Made by a program: the position numbers and the translations under genes | Shown here: positions 8,678 through 16,364 of the stretch, one piece after another | Layout: the number at the start of each line of letters is the position of its first letter | How positions within the stretch are numbered: position 1 is the first letter of the stretch | Notes under the pieces: model-generated | What the model saw: only the letters and a program-made list of their open reading frames with translations | Told to the model about the DNA's origin: nothing | Databases searched by the model: none | NCBI RefSeq assembly: GCF_027620315.1 | Contig: NZ_JAPNNL010000056.1 | Span: 1 to 39,547 of the forward strand | Origin: Nonomuraea corallina | GTDB taxonomy: Bacteria > Actinomycetota > Actinomycetes > Streptosporangiales > Streptosporangiaceae | Reading direction: 5' to 3' | DNA: 39,547 bases

Positions 8678-10036
8678 CGCGCGCAGCAGGCGCAGACCGG
8701 CGGGCACGGCCTCCTCGTGGATCGCGCCGTAGCCGATCACCAGCCCCAACTGCGCCGGGGTCTCCCCGCAGTACGCCTCCAGCCGCTCGACGCGCAGCCC
8801 GTCGCGCTCCCGTACCGACAGCCCAGGCGCGAGCCGCGCGCACAGGTGCAGGCCCGCGGCGGACGGGACGGGGCGCAGCCGGTCGTCCCGCGCCAGGGCG
8901 TCGGCGATCATCGCGTGCCGCGCCGCGTAGACCCGGGTGGCCTTCCTGATGTGCCGGGCGAGCAGGCCCTCGTCGATGAAGCGGGCCAGCGCCGCCTGCG
9001 TCGGCAGTTCGCCGTGCCAGTCCGCCAGCCGCTTGGCGGCGCGCAGCGCGGGGCCCAGCGAGGCCGGCGCGATGAGGAACCCGAGCCGGAGCATCGGCAG
9101 CAGCGTCTTGGAGAACGAGCCGACGTAGACGACCCGACCGGCCCGATCCAGGCTCTGCAGCGGCTCCAGCGGGCGGTCGCCGAAGCGGAACTCGCTGTCG
9201 TAGTCGTCCTCGATCACCACCGCCTGCCGCCGCTCCGCCCAGGCCAGCAGCGTGGCCCTGCGCGCCAGGGACATGGGCGTGCCCAGCGGGAACTGGTGCG
9301 ACGGCGTCACGTAGACCAGCCGGGCCGCGTCCGGGATGGCCGTCACGTCGAGGCCCTCCCCGTCCACGGGCACGCCGATCACCCGTGCGCCGAGCGAACG
9401 GAACAGCTCCCTCGCCGGCGGGTAACCCGGCTCCTCGACGGCCACGCAGGCGCCCGGCTCGATCAGCACCCGGCCCACCAGGTCGAGCGCCTGCTGCGCG
9501 CCGCTGGTGATCAGCACGTCCGCGGCGCTCGCCCGTACGGAACGGCTGACGCCGAGGTGCCGGGCGATCGCCTCCCGCAGGCCCTCGTGCCCGGACGGGT
9601 CGCCGTACCCCGCGGGGGCGCGCCGCAGCTCACCGGCCACCAGCCTGCGCCAGGTGGCGATCGGGAACAGCCGGCGGTCGGGGACGCCCGCGCGGAAGTC
9701 GTACGGGACCGGGCCCGGCCGGGGCGCGGGCTCGGGGATCGTGGACCACACGGGCCGGGGGCGGACCACGCCCTTCGGCGCGGCCCGGCCGCGCACCGGC
9801 TCACCGGAGACGAAGGTGCCCGCGCCCGCGCGCCCGATCAGGAACCCGTCGGCGACCAGGCGGTCGTAGGCGACGGCGACCGTGTTCCTGGAGACCCGCA
9901 GGCGGTGGGCCAGCTCCCTGGTCGGCGGCAGCCGCTCGCCGGAGCGGAGCCGTCCGTCCAGGATGGCGTCGAGGAGCTGGCGGTAGATCTGCGCGGCCAG
10001 GTCACCGCGCCCGGTCAGGGAGACGTGCACGTCCAT
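8630..10036 (-). CDS. MocR/PdxR-type GntR regulator with aminotransferase domain
   Basis: This 468-residue regulator fuses an N-terminal GntR winged helix (about residues 1-75; LPPTRELAHRLRVSRNTVAVAY is the recognition region) to a fold-type I aminotransferase domain from about residue 115. The PLP-binding lysine sits in GSFSKTLLP near residue 310, and the AALID-like block VVIEDDYDSEF precedes it. MocR proteins sense PLP or an amine ligand and often control vitamin B6, GABA or neighbouring genes. The ATG at 10036 follows GAGGTGA; an upstream TTG (10057) is less likely. It is divergent from the AhpD-like gene 67 bp away, its most likely target. The 3' end overlaps the stress protein gene. Confidence 0.9.
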   Translation of the reverse strand: MDVHVSLTGRGDLAAQIYRQLLDAILDGRLRSGERLPPTRELAHRLRVSRNTVAVAYDRLVADGFLIGRAGAGTFVSGEPVRGRAAPKGVVRPRPVWSTIPEPAPRPGPVPYDFRAGVPDRRLFPIATWRRLVAGELRRAPAGYGDPSGHEGLREAIARHLGVSRSVRASAADVLITSGAQQALDLVGRVLIEPGACVAVEEPGYPPARELFRSLGARVIGVPVDGEGLDVTAIPDAARLVYVTPSHQFPLGTPMSLARRATLLAWAERRQAVVIEDDYDSEFRFGDRPLEPLQSLDRAGRVVYVGSFSKTLLPMLRLGFLIAPASLGPALRAAKRLADWHGELPTQAALARFIDEGLLARHIRKATRVYAARHAMIADALARDDRLRPVPSAAGLHLCARLAPGLSVRERDGLRVERLEAYCGETPAQLGLVIGYGAIHEEAVPAGLRLLRASVVPAAPEPARTILL

Positions 10037-10037
10037 C

Positions 10038-10097
10038 TTGGCCCAATCACCTCGCAAAGAATTGGAGCTTATCTTGGGACAAGTCTGGATCTAGCGT
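10038..10097. promoter_or_regulatory. Candidate MocR operator with phased TTGG half-sites and leaderless promoter
   Basis: Between the divergent MocR-type and AhpD-like genes the tetramer TTGG occurs at 10038, 10062 and 10074, with CTGG at 10085. The steps are 24, 12 and 11 bp, about one or two helical turns. MocR regulators such as GabR and PdxR are known to bind direct repeats, so this is a plausible operator array. A small inverted repeat, CTTGGGACAAG (10073-10083), overlaps it. A -10-like TAGCGT (10092-10097) ends 6 nt before the ATG at 10104, suggesting a leaderless transcript. Confidence 0.4.
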
Positions 10098-10103
10098 GGC
10101 GGC

Positions 10104-10559
10104 ATGACGGAACGAATGAATCTCGGCGCCCTCGCCGGTGACGCGTACAAGGCCATGGCGGGACTCGACCGGTTCGTGCGCGCCAGCACCCTGCCCGAGC
10201 CGCTGCTGGAACTGGTCCGGCTGCGGGCCAGCCAGATCAACGGCTGTGTCTACTGCGTGGACACGCACAGCGCCGACGCCAAGGCGGCAGGGGAGAGCGA
10301 CGCCCGCCTGCACGCGGTGGCCGTCTGGCGTGAGGCGCCGTTCTTCACCGAGCAGGAGCGTGCCGCCCTGGCCTTCACCGAGGCCGCCACCCGGCTGTCC
10401 ACCCACGACGTGACCGACGAGGTGTGGCGCCGGGCCGCGGACTGCTTCACCGAGCCGGAGCTGGCGGCGTTGATCGTGGCCGTGGCCACCATCAACGCCT
10501 GGAACCGGATGGGCGTCGCCACCCGGATGACGCCCGAGTCGTTCAAGCCGACCACCTGA
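10104..10559 (+). CDS. AhpD-like carboxymuconolactone decarboxylase family protein
   Basis: This 151-residue all-alpha protein of the CMD/AhpD family has the redox motif CVYCVDTH (CxxCxxxH) at about residues 49-56. That motif is the active site of alkylhydroperoxidase AhpD-type proteins rather than of true muconolactone decarboxylases. The surrounding LVRLRASQINGCVYC and LIVAVATINAWNRM blocks are typical. It probably reduces peroxides or acts as a thiol oxidoreductase. It is divergent from a MocR-type regulator, an arrangement frequent in actinomycetes. No Shine-Dalgarno is visible, consistent with a leaderless message. Its stop codon forms the first bases of the 13-bp tandem repeat that follows. 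Confidence 0.9.
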   Translation: MTERMNLGALAGDAYKAMAGLDRFVRASTLPEPLLELVRLRASQINGCVYCVDTHSADAKAAGESDARLHAVAVWREAPFFTEQERAALAFTEAATRLSTHDVTDEVWRRAADCFTEPELAALIVAVATINAWNRMGVATRMTPESFKPTT

Positions 10560-10647
10560 ACGGGCCGCCTGCACGGGCTGCATGAACGGGCTGCATGAAC
10601 GGGCTGCTTGAACGGGCTGCTTGAACGGGCTACTTGAACGCGCGCAG
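10557..10647. repeat. 13-bp tandem repeat between convergent genes
   Basis: Six to seven head-to-tail copies of TGAACGGGCTGCW start at 10557, 10570, 10583, 10596, 10609, 10622 and (degenerate) 10635. The middle copies are nearly identical and the outer ones are diverged. The first copy includes the TGA of the AhpD-like gene, and the last complete copy includes the TAG of the copper ATPase gene. The array thus fills the whole space between two convergent stops. It contains no obvious hairpin, so it is not a standard terminator. Confidence 0.9.
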
Positions 10648-12837
10648 CCGCAGGCTGTTGCTCACCACGAACACGCTGGAGAACGCCATCGCGGCCCCCG
10701 CGATCATCGGGTTGAGCAGCCCCATCGCGGCCAGCGGCAGCGCGGCCACGTTGTAGGCGAACGCCCAGAACAGGTTGCCCTTGATGGTGGCGAGCGTCCT
10801 GCGCGACAGGCGCAGGGCGTCGGCCGCCACCCGCAGGTCGCCGCGGACCAGCGTCAGGTCGGACGCCTGGATGGCCGCGTCGGTGCCGGTGCCCATGGCC
10901 AGCCCCAGGTCGGCCTGCGCGAGCGCGGCCGCGTCGTTGACCCCGTCGCCCACCATCGCCACGACCTTGCCCTGGCCCTGCAGCCGCTTGACCACGGCCA
11001 CCTTGTCGGCGGGCAGCACCTCGGCGATCACCTCGTCGATGCCGACCTTGGCCGCGACGGTCCTGGCGACCGCCTCGTTGTCGCCGGTCAGCAGCACCGG
11101 CGTGAGCCCGAGCGCACGCAGCCGCTCGATGGCCTCCTTGCTGGTGGGCTTGACCACGTCGGCCACCACCAGCACGGCGCGCGCCTCGCCGTCCCAGCCG
11201 ACCGCGACCGCGGTGTGCCCCTTGGCCTGCTCGTCGGCCAGCGCGCGCGCCAGGCCGGCGGGCAGGCGCTGGGACCACTCCTCCAGCAGCCGGGGCCGGC
11301 CGACCAGCACCGCGTGCCCGTCCACGACGCCCTGCACGCCGAGCCCTTCGACGTTGGCGAAGTCCTCCACCGTGGCGTCCGACCGCGCCTCCCGGGCGAT
11401 CGCCTGGGCGATCGGGTGCTCGGAGGCGTGCTCCAGCGCGCCGGCGAGCCGGAGCACCTCCTCACGGCTCTCCCCCTCGGCCAGGTGAATCCCGACCAGG
11501 CTCATCTTGCCCTCGGTGACCGTGCCGGTCTTGTCCAGCACGATCGTGTCGACCTCGCGGGTGGACTCCAGCACCTCGGGACCCTTGATCAGGATGCCGA
11601 GCTGGGCGCCCCTGCCGGTGCCGACCAGCAGCGCCGTCGGCGTCGCCAGGCCCAGCGCGCACGGGCAGGCGATGATCAGCACCGCCACCGCCGCGGTGAA
11701 CGCCGCTCCGGCGCCGTTGCCCGTACCGAGCCAGAACCCGAGCGTGCCCACGGCCAGCGCGATCACGATCGGCACGAACACGCCCGAGATGCGGTCGGCG
11801 AGCCGCTGCACCTGGGCCTTGCCCGTCTGGGCCTCCTCCACCAGCTTCGCCATCTGCGCGAGCTGGGTGTCGGCGCCGACCCGGGTGGCGCGGACGACCA
11901 GCCGGCCGCTCGCGTTCACCGTCGCGCCCGTCACCGCGTCGCCCGGCCCCACCTCGACCGGCACGGACTCTCCGGTCAGCATCGAGGCGTCCACGGCGGA
12001 CGCGCCCTCCTCGACCACCCCGTCGGTGGCGATCTTCTCGCCCGGACGCACCACGAACCGGTCGCCGGCCTGCAACCGGCCGGTCGGCACCCGGCGGCCG
12101 TCGGCCAGCTCCACATCCTTGGCGCCCAGCTCCATCAGCGCGCGCAGCGCGGCCCCGGCCCGCCGCTTGGACCGCGTCTCGAAGTAGCGCCCCGCCAGGA
12201 TGAACGCCGTCACCCCCGCCGCCGCCTCCAGATAGATGTTGCCGGCGCCGTCGCTGCGCTGGATCGTCAGCTCGAACGGGTGCGTCATGCCGGGCATCCC
12301 GGCCGTGCCGAAGAACAGCGCCCACAGCGACCAGCCGAACGCCGCGAGCGTGCCCATAGAGATCAGCGTGTCCATGGTGGCGGTGCCGTGACGCAGGTTG
12401 GCCCAGGCCGCCTTGTGGAACGGCCAGCCCGCGTACAGCACGACCGGCCCCGCCAGCGCCAGCGACAGCCACTGCCAGTAGCGGAACTGCAGTGCCGGGA
12501 TCATGGCCATGGCCACCACCGGGACGCTCAGCACCACCGCGACGATCAGCCGGTCGCGCAGGCTGTTGTCCGGCTTCTCCCGCTCCTCATCGGGCTCGGG
12601 CCGCGTACGGGGCAGCTCGGCCGTGTAGCCGGCCTTCTCCACCTCCTGGACCAGCAGCAGCGGGTCCAGGTCGGCAGGGAAGCTGACCTTGGCCTTCTCG
12701 GTCGCGTAGTTGACGGTCGCCGTGACGCCGTCGAGCTTGTTGAGCTTGCGCTCGATCCGGTTCGCGCAGGAGGCGCAGGTCATGCCGCCGATCGAGAGCT
12801 CGACCGCGGTGCCGCGGTCCTCGGTGAGTGATGACAT
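10630..12837 (-). CDS. copA: Cu(I)-exporting P1B-type ATPase
   Basis: This 735-residue copper pump has one N-terminal heavy-metal domain with [12 protein letters not shown] (about residues 18-29), eight predicted helices and the transport-site motif ACPCALG near 390. The phosphorylated aspartate lies in DKTGTVTEG near 433, the nucleotide-site histidine in SEHPIAQAI, and the hinge in [20 protein letters not shown]. The C-terminal helix has [20 protein letters not shown] with the Met-Ser-Ser pattern of Cu(I) pumps. The ATG at 12837 follows GAGGAG at 7 nt; a GTG three bases upstream is less well placed. It lies 20 bp after the His-rich secreted protein and downstream of the chaperone CopZ. All three are probably under the CsoR-like sites at 14106-14186. 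The stop lies inside the tandem repeat. Confidence 0.95.
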   Translation of the reverse strand: MSSLTEDRGTAVELSIGGMTCASCANRIERKLNKLDGVTATVNYATEKAKVSFPADLDPLLLVQEVEKAGYTAELPRTRPEPDEEREKPDNSLRDRLIVAVVLSVPVVAMAMIPALQFRYWQWLSLALAGPVVLYAGWPFHKAAWANLRHGTATMDTLISMGTLAAFGWSLWALFFGTAGMPGMTHPFELTIQRSDGAGNIYLEAAAGVTAFILAGRYFETRSKRRAGAALRALMELGAKDVELADGRRVPTGRLQAGDRFVVRPGEKIATDGVVEEGASAVDASMLTGESVPVEVGPGDAVTGATVNASGRLVVRATRVGADTQLAQMAKLVEEAQTGKAQVQRLADRISGVFVPIVIALAVGTLGFWLGTGNGAGAAFTAAVAVLIIACPCALGLATPTALLVGTGRGAQLGILIKGPEVLESTREVDTIVLDKTGTVTEGKMSLVGIHLAEGESREEVLRLAGALEHASEHPIAQAIAREARSDATVEDFANVEGLGVQGVVDGHAVLVGRPRLLEEWSQRLPAGLARALADEQAKGHTAVAVGWDGEARAVLVVADVVKPTSKEAIERLRALGLTPVLLTGDNEAVARTVAAKVGIDEVIAEVLPADKVAVVKRLQGQGKVVAMVGDGVNDAAALAQADLGLAMGTGTDAAIQASDLTLVRGDLRVAADALRLSRRTLATIKGNLFWAFAYNVAALPLAAMGLLNPMIAGAAMAFSSVFVVSNSLRLRAFK

Positions 12838-12857
12838 CACCTTTCTCCTCTCTGGCG

Positions 12858-13844
12858 TCAGTGGCCGTGCGGATCGGTCTCGGCGGTGAAGGCCGCGGTG
12901 CGGACCTTGCCGTCGTGCTTGAAGTCCAGGAACAGGCGGTAGGCGCCGGTGCTCGGCACCTCGGCGAAGAACGTGATCTCCGGGCCGGCCTTCCCGGTGT
13001 CGTCGGGATGGACGTGCAGGTAGGCGAGATCGCCGGCCCGCAACGCCACCAGGTGCCCGTAGGCGCCGAGGTAGGGCTGCAGATCCGTCACCGGCTCGCC
13101 GTCCTTGCTCACCCTGAGCGTCAGCCTGCTCGACCTGCCCGGCTCCAGCTTGCCCGCGAGACGCACCGTGTAGTCGCCCACCCGAGCCTCGTCATCCGCG
13201 TGCGGAAGCGCCTTCGGCCGGTAGTCGCCGGGCGCCTCCAGGTCGAGACCGAGCGTCAGCTTGCCGCCGCCGGTGGGCTTGAAGTCGGCGAAGGCGCGGT
13301 ACGGGCCGGGCTCGGCGAACTCCGGCTCGGCGCGCCAGGTCCCGTCGTCGGCCATCTCCGGGTGGAGGTGCTGGAAACGGGTGAGGTCGCGGGAGGCGAT
13401 GATGAGGTGGAGCTTCTTGTCGTGCTCCACGTCGTAGGCGGTCACCGGCTTGCCGTCGGGGCCCTCGATGGTGAAACGGAAGTCGCCGGGGTCGTCGGTG
13501 GCGACCCGGGTGAAGGTGTAGCCGCTCTGGGACACTTGAAGCCCCCCGGGGGTATCCGTGGCGCCTGAGTGTGCGCCGTCGCCGTGACCGTCCTGGTCGT
13601 CGGTGTGATCGTCGGTCTTCGCCTCGCCCGCGTGCCCGTCGGCTTCCGCTTCGGCTGTCGCGTGAGTGTCGGCCTGCGGCGAGTCCGTGGTGTGGGCCGG
13701 GCCGGTCTCGCCGCGGGCGGTGGCGTGGCCGGTCGGGCCCGGGGCAGGCCCGACCTGGCCCACCGCGCTGCCGGCGCCCAGCGCGGCGGCGAAGACGACC
13801 GCGAGCGCCACGCCGTAGAGACCCAACCGGCCTGCCGTGTTCAT
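12858..13844 (-). CDS. Secreted His/Asp-rich copper-resistance-associated protein
   Basis: A 328-residue exported protein. The N-terminal signal [20 protein letters not shown] is followed by a low-complexity linker rich in His, Asp, Ala and Gly (residues about 40-100; for example [17 protein letters not shown]). That linker should bind divalent metal or copper. The folded part has two similar beta-rich halves with repeated RFQHLHPEM and [10 protein letters not shown] blocks, each placing histidines near Met or Asp, as in heavy-metal-binding proteins encoded with actinobacterial CopA. It is sandwiched between CopZ (4-bp overlap, ATGA) and CopA. It probably buffers copper outside the membrane. 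The exact family name is not certain. Confidence 0.85.
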   Translation of the reverse strand: MNTAGRLGLYGVALAVVFAAALGAGSAVGQVGPAPGPTGHATARGETGPAHTTDSPQADTHATAEAEADGHAGEAKTDDHTDDQDGHGDGAHSGATDTPGGLQVSQSGYTFTRVATDDPGDFRFTIEGPDGKPVTAYDVEHDKKLHLIIASRDLTRFQHLHPEMADDGTWRAEPEFAEPGPYRAFADFKPTGGGKLTLGLDLEAPGDYRPKALPHADDEARVGDYTVRLAGKLEPGRSSRLTLRVSKDGEPVTDLQPYLGAYGHLVALRAGDLAYLHVHPDDTGKAGPEITFFAEVPSTGAYRLFLDFKHDGKVRTAAFTAETDPHGH

Positions 13845-14053
13845 GACGAGCCGACCAGTTCGTAACCGGCCTCCTCGACCGCGCCGCTGATCTTCTCCTG
13901 GTCGACAGGGCCGTCACTGACCACGGTCAACCGGCCGCTCTTGAGCTCGACCTCGACCGACGTCACCCCGGCCACCTCGCCGACCTCCTCCTTGACGGAG
14001 CTCACGCAGTGGCCGCAGGTCATGCCCTTGACGGTGTAGGTGGAGGTGGTCAT
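13841..14053 (-). CDS. copZ: Copper chaperone CopZ (HMA domain)
   Basis: This 70-residue stand-alone heavy-metal-associated domain carries Cu(I) to the CopA pump. The metal loop GMTCGHCVSSVKEEV has both cysteines (CxxC). The betaalphabeta-betaalphabeta fold is evident from TSTYTVKGMTCGH through SGRLTVVSDGPV to AVEEAGYEL. AAGGAG lies 6 nt before the ATG. The stop overlaps the start of the His-rich secreted protein, so it is the first gene of the copper operon, directly downstream of the CsoR-like palindromes. Confidence 0.95.
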   Translation of the reverse strand: MTTSTYTVKGMTCGHCVSSVKEEVGEVAGVTSVEVELKSGRLTVVSDGPVDQEKISGAVEEAGYELVGSS

Positions 14054-14105
14054 CGCTGCTCCTTCATATGCTCGTACAGAGTGCTCGCTATCAACTCTAA
14101 CACCG

Positions 14106-14186
14106 TACCCCCCTAGGGTATTCCCGGTCTCCGAGCCTCATACCCTTGGGGGGTATGTCGAGGACCATATGTACCACTAGGGGGTA
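14106..14186. promoter_or_regulatory. Three CsoR-like copper operator palindromes
   Basis: Three G/C-tract palindromes of the CsoR type lie upstream of copZ. TACCC-CCCTA-GGGTA at 14106-14120 has perfect 5-bp arms. ATACCC-TTGGG-GGGTAT at 14140-14156 has perfect 6-bp arms. A weaker TACCA-CTAGG-GGGTA lies at 14172-14186. CsoR is the Cu(I)-sensing repressor that releases such sites when copper rises. The first site sits just upstream of a possible minus-strand -10 (TAGAGT, at 14092-14097), as expected for repression of copZ. No csoR gene is present in the window, so the regulator is encoded elsewhere. Confidence 0.75.
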
Positions 14187-14336
14187 TGTCAACAGTCGGA
14201 CCGGCGTGTTCCTTGAACAATCCGTACATCTGGCCCGTGCAAACACAGGGACCGCAGCCATCCCTTGCTAGGCTGCAAAGCATTCCGTTGGGTCTCGCCC
14301 CCGCGGGTGAGACCGTCGAAGAAGTGGGGTCACACA

Positions 14337-14456
14337 GTGAAGAAGCTGCTTGTTCTGGCGCTGGTCGCCCTTGGGGGGCTGCTGATCTGGCGCAAGGTGC
14401 AGGCCGACCGCGCGGAGCTCGATCTCTGGACCGAGGCGACCGGCGGCGAGAACTAA
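14337..14456 (+). CDS. DLW-39 family small protein
   Basis: A 39-codon gene starting at GTG 14337. The product begins with a Lys pair and one hydrophobic helix (KKLLVLALVALGGLLIWRKV), then a charged tail with the invariant DLW (AELDLWTEA). Length and sequence match the DLW-39 family of conserved actinobacterial micropeptides, a probable single-pass membrane protein of unknown function. The GTG is chosen because it gives exactly the family length and begins the conserved KKLL block; an upstream ATG in frame (14265) would add unconserved residues. In many actinobacteria this gene lies close to gyrA and the Ile/Ala tRNA genes. Here tRNA-Ala follows 0.8 kb downstream. Confidence 0.85.
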   Translation: MKKLLVLALVALGGLLIWRKVQADRAELDLWTEATGGEN

Positions 14457-14471
14457 CCGACCGGCGAGGCG

Positions 14472-15203
14472 ATGAGTGACATCGTCCCCATCAAGCTGGT
14501 GTGCCTGGACCTGGCAGGCACCACGGTCGGCGACATCGCCACGGTGGAACGCGCGGTCGCCGAGGCGATCGCCACCCAGGGCATAGTCCCCGGGACCGGA
14601 GCGTACGCACGTGCCATGGTGCACGTGCACCGGTCCCGGGGACAACCCGAGATCGACATTTTCCGCGGCCTCTTCCCCGACAACGAGGCCCGGGCGCAGG
14701 CCGCCAACCTGACCTTCGAGCGTGCCTACGAAGGCGCCCTCGAACGGTCCGGCCTCACCCCCGCCCCCGGCGTCCTCGAGGTCCTCGACAAGCTCCGCGG
14801 CTCCGACATCAGGCTCGCCCTGCTCACCGGCTTCAGCCGCACCACGCTCGGCCGCGTGCTCGGCATCCTCGGCTGGCACGACAAGATCGACCTCGCCATC
14901 AGCCCCGAGGACGCGGGCGGCCGCGGCCGCCCCTGGCCCGACATGGTCCTGCACGCCGTCCTCCGCCTCGGCATCCCCGACGTCCGCCAGGTAGCGGTCG
15001 CCGGCGACTCCGAGAGCCACATGCTGGCCGGCCGCCGAGCCGGCGCCGCCCTCGTCACCGGCATCCTCACCACCAGCGGCCACAGCCGCGAACGCCTCCT
15101 CCAAGGCGGAGCCACCCACATCCTGCGATCCCTCGACGACCTGCCCGAGCTCATCCTCAGCGACGACCTGGGGAGCGCGCGGACACCCGCGTCGGCCCGG
15201 TAA
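14472..15203 (+). CDS. Phosphonatase-like HAD hydrolase
   Basis: A 243-residue haloacid-dehalogenase superfamily hydrolase. The nucleophile loop reads CLDLAGTTVGD, in which DLAGTT resembles phosphonoacetaldehyde hydrolase (DxAGTT). Motif II is LLTGFS, followed by a GRGRPWPDMV block typical of phosphonatase-like members, and the acidic motif GDSESHMLAGRRAG. The small alpha-helical cap lies between motifs I and II (about residues 20-90). The cap lysine essential in true phosphonatase is not obvious, so a different phosphate ester is likely. It begins 15 bp after DLW-39 and may be cotranscribed. It ends 19 bp before tRNA-Ala. Confidence 0.88.
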   Translation: MSDIVPIKLVCLDLAGTTVGDIATVERAVAEAIATQGIVPGTGAYARAMVHVHRSRGQPEIDIFRGLFPDNEARAQAANLTFERAYEGALERSGLTPAPGVLEVLDKLRGSDIRLALLTGFSRTTLGRVLGILGWHDKIDLAISPEDAGGRGRPWPDMVLHAVLRLGIPDVRQVAVAGDSESHMLAGRRAGAALVTGILTTSGHSRERLLQGGATHILRSLDDLPELILSDDLGSARTPASAR

Positions 15204-15222
15204 GCTATCTTCATCCTTCAAA

Positions 15223-15295
15223 GGGGCCTTAGCTCAGCTGGCAGAGCGCCTGCTTTGCAAGCAGGAAGTCAGGAGTTCGAATCTCCTAGGCTCCA
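15223..15295 (+). tRNA. tRNA-Ala (anticodon UGC)
   Basis: A 73-nt cloverleaf. The acceptor GGGGCCT pairs with AGGCTCC (one G-U). The D arm is GCTCAGCTGGCAGAGC and the anticodon arm CCTGC-TTTGCAA-GCAGG carries TGC at 15256-15258. The T arm is CAGGAGTTCGAATCTCCTA with the TTCGA loop. The discriminator base is A at 15295. The following bases are CCG, so the 3' CCA is not fully encoded and would be added by the nucleotidyltransferase. A strong terminator follows 10 nt downstream. Confidence 0.98.
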
Positions 15296-15305
15296 CCGCA
15301 CGTCG

Positions 15306-15339
15306 AAGGCCACGTCCCGTGATCGGGAAGTGGCCTTTT
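15306..15339 (+). terminator. Rho-independent terminator after tRNA-Ala
   Basis: A long hairpin: AAGGCCAC (15306-15313) pairs with GTGGCCTT (15330-15337), and inner TCCCG (15315-15319) pairs with CGGGA (15324-15328) around a TGAT loop. A short T-run follows (TTTTC, counting the stem's last two Ts). It closes the DLW-39/HAD/tRNA transcript. Confidence 0.85.
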
Positions 15340-15397
15340 CGCTCTCGTACAGCTAAACGCTCGGCGAGGTCGCGCAGGGGCGAGCACGTCCACAATC

Positions 15398-15928
15398 ATG
15401 GTGCTCGTGGCGGTACTCCGGTTATTGGCAGTTGGCCTCATCGGCGGCGGTGTCATGACGATCCCGTTCCTATGGGCTCAGCGTGGCAGCGACTTCGAGC
15501 ACGTCCGTCTCGCGGTCCTGATGGGCCTGAACCTGGGTCAGCTCGTGACCGTGCCGCTCGGGTTGCTGATCGGCATGGTGCTTGTCGCCAGGCGGTCGTG
15601 GACGCGGCCTCCCGGGTACGTCCTGGCTGCGGTCACGATCGTGTTCGGGGTGGTGGTGGCGACGCAGGCGTGGGCCATGACGAGCTGGGCCGAAGGCCGG
15701 CCTTCCGGGATCGGCGACCCAGATGGAGAGGTCGGCCTTGGGGCGCTGAACGTTCTCGCGGGTGGGTTCACGGTCCTCCTCGGCGTCTCCATCGCCCTGA
15801 TTCGCTGGTCGGGTGGGAAGCCGCAGGTGGCTTCGGCGCGTCGGACCACCTCACGTAGGGTGCGCCGGAACAGGCGTAAAGGGGTGTGCCCGTCGCATGC
15901 CCGATCGGTCATGATCAAGGCGGAATGA
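15398..15928 (+). CDS. Hypothetical four-helix membrane protein
   Basis: A 176-residue protein not assigned to a family. Four hydrophobic segments are visible: LRLLAVGLIGGGVMTIPFLW, LNLGQLVTVPLGLLIGMVLV, YVLAAVTIVFGVVVATQAWA and NVLAGGFTVLLGVSIALI. They are separated by short polar loops. The C-terminal ~35 residues are strongly basic (TTSRRVRRNRRKG), so the tail is probably cytoplasmic. It lies 59 bp beyond the tRNA terminator and needs its own promoter. Codon use is less extreme than in flanking operons, and it marks the start of a patch of lower GC that runs to about 18.9 kb. Confidence 0.65.
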   Translation: MVLVAVLRLLAVGLIGGGVMTIPFLWAQRGSDFEHVRLAVLMGLNLGQLVTVPLGLLIGMVLVARRSWTRPPGYVLAAVTIVFGVVVATQAWAMTSWAEGRPSGIGDPDGEVGLGALNVLAGGFTVLLGVSIALIRWSGGKPQVASARRTTSRRVRRNRRKGVCPSHARSVMIKAE

Positions 15929-15974
15929 CGGGGAGTCACGGGGGAGCGGGCCAGCGGCCCCCATCTACCTGGCA

Positions 15975-16139
15975 TTAGCCTTCGCCTTGCTCGCGCTCCC
16001 TGTGGACCCGTGCGTCCAAGGCGTCGGCGATCCTCTGATCGGGGTCCCGGGCGGCGTGCTGCCATCGGTGGTTGTAGCGCCGCGGCAGCCCGCCGACTCT
16101 TGACTTGCGATGAACCCGTGGTAGTTTAATTGCATGCAC
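15975..16139 (-). pseudogene. C-terminal coding remnant, unrecognised
   Basis: A 54-residue frame with strong third-position GC in its second half and a protein-like helical C-terminus: RRYNHRWQHAARDP then DQRIADALDARVHRERE, ending at TAA 15975. It has no convincing start or ribosome-binding site, and a stop lies just beyond the GTG at 16139. It looks like the 3' end of a gene whose front has been lost. The family cannot be named. Confidence 0.35.
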
Positions 16140-16173
16140 ATACAGCTATCTGATAGTTCACGAGGGAGTGTGA

Positions 16174-16353
16174 GTGTCGTCTGGCCGCGAGTGGCGGAGT
16201 TCGCCTCCGCCCCATGAGGGCCGCGTCCAAGAGCTGCTGAGCAAGTCCGGCATCCACTTCCCATCTGGACGCCGGCCTTATCGCCGGACCCTGACGCCGC
16301 GGAGCGGCACTATGGCGTTTCTAAATATTTGCATGTACAGACAGTTGACTTGA
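16174..16353 (+). CDS. Small ORF upstream of DsbA-like gene, possible truncated gene
   Basis: A 59-codon frame starting at GTG 16174, with a good ribosome-binding site (GAGGGAG, 5-nt spacer) and a promoter-like TTGACT/TAGTTT pair 47 bp upstream. The first ~30 residues look protein-like (GREWRSSPPPHEGRVQELLS). The end (SGTMAFLNICMYRQLT) is coded by AT-rich sequence and overlaps the second TTGCATG box. It may be the 5' stub of a deleted regulator whose expression signals survive. No family recognised. Confidence 0.3.
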   Translation: MSSGREWRSSPPPHEGRVQELLSKSGIHFPSGRRPYRRTLTPRSGTMAFLNICMYRQLT

Positions 16354-16364
16354 AGGATCGTGCC

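Larger units (their letters stand above)
15929..16364. other. Gene-poor stretch with remnants, a promoter and a repeated box
   Basis: No full gene is seen in these 436 bp. They contain a minus-strand coding remnant (15975-16139), a plus-strand promoter-like pair (TTGACT 16100-16105, TAGTTT 16122-16127, 16-bp spacer) and a short plus-strand frame (16174-16353). A 16-bp box also occurs twice, TTGCATGCACATACAG at 16130-16145 and TTGCATGTACAGACAG at 16329-16344 (14 of 16 identical). The second copy lies just before the DsbA-like gene. The stretch looks like the scar of one or more deleted genes. Confidence 0.6.

Noticed and set aside
10557..10647. CRISPR-like array
   Set aside because: The 13-bp units are contiguous with no unique spacers, so it is a simple tandem repeat. 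No CRISPR array or cas gene was seen anywhere in the window.
10621..12831. Plus-strand frame of about 736 codons opposite the copper ATPase
   Set aside because: Antisense shadow; the minus-strand protein has every P-type ATPase motif.
14186..14479. Plus-strand frame starting in the third CsoR-like site
   Set aside because: Out of frame with the conserved DLW-39 peptide and lacking any family resemblance; the 39-codon GTG-started gene explains the region.
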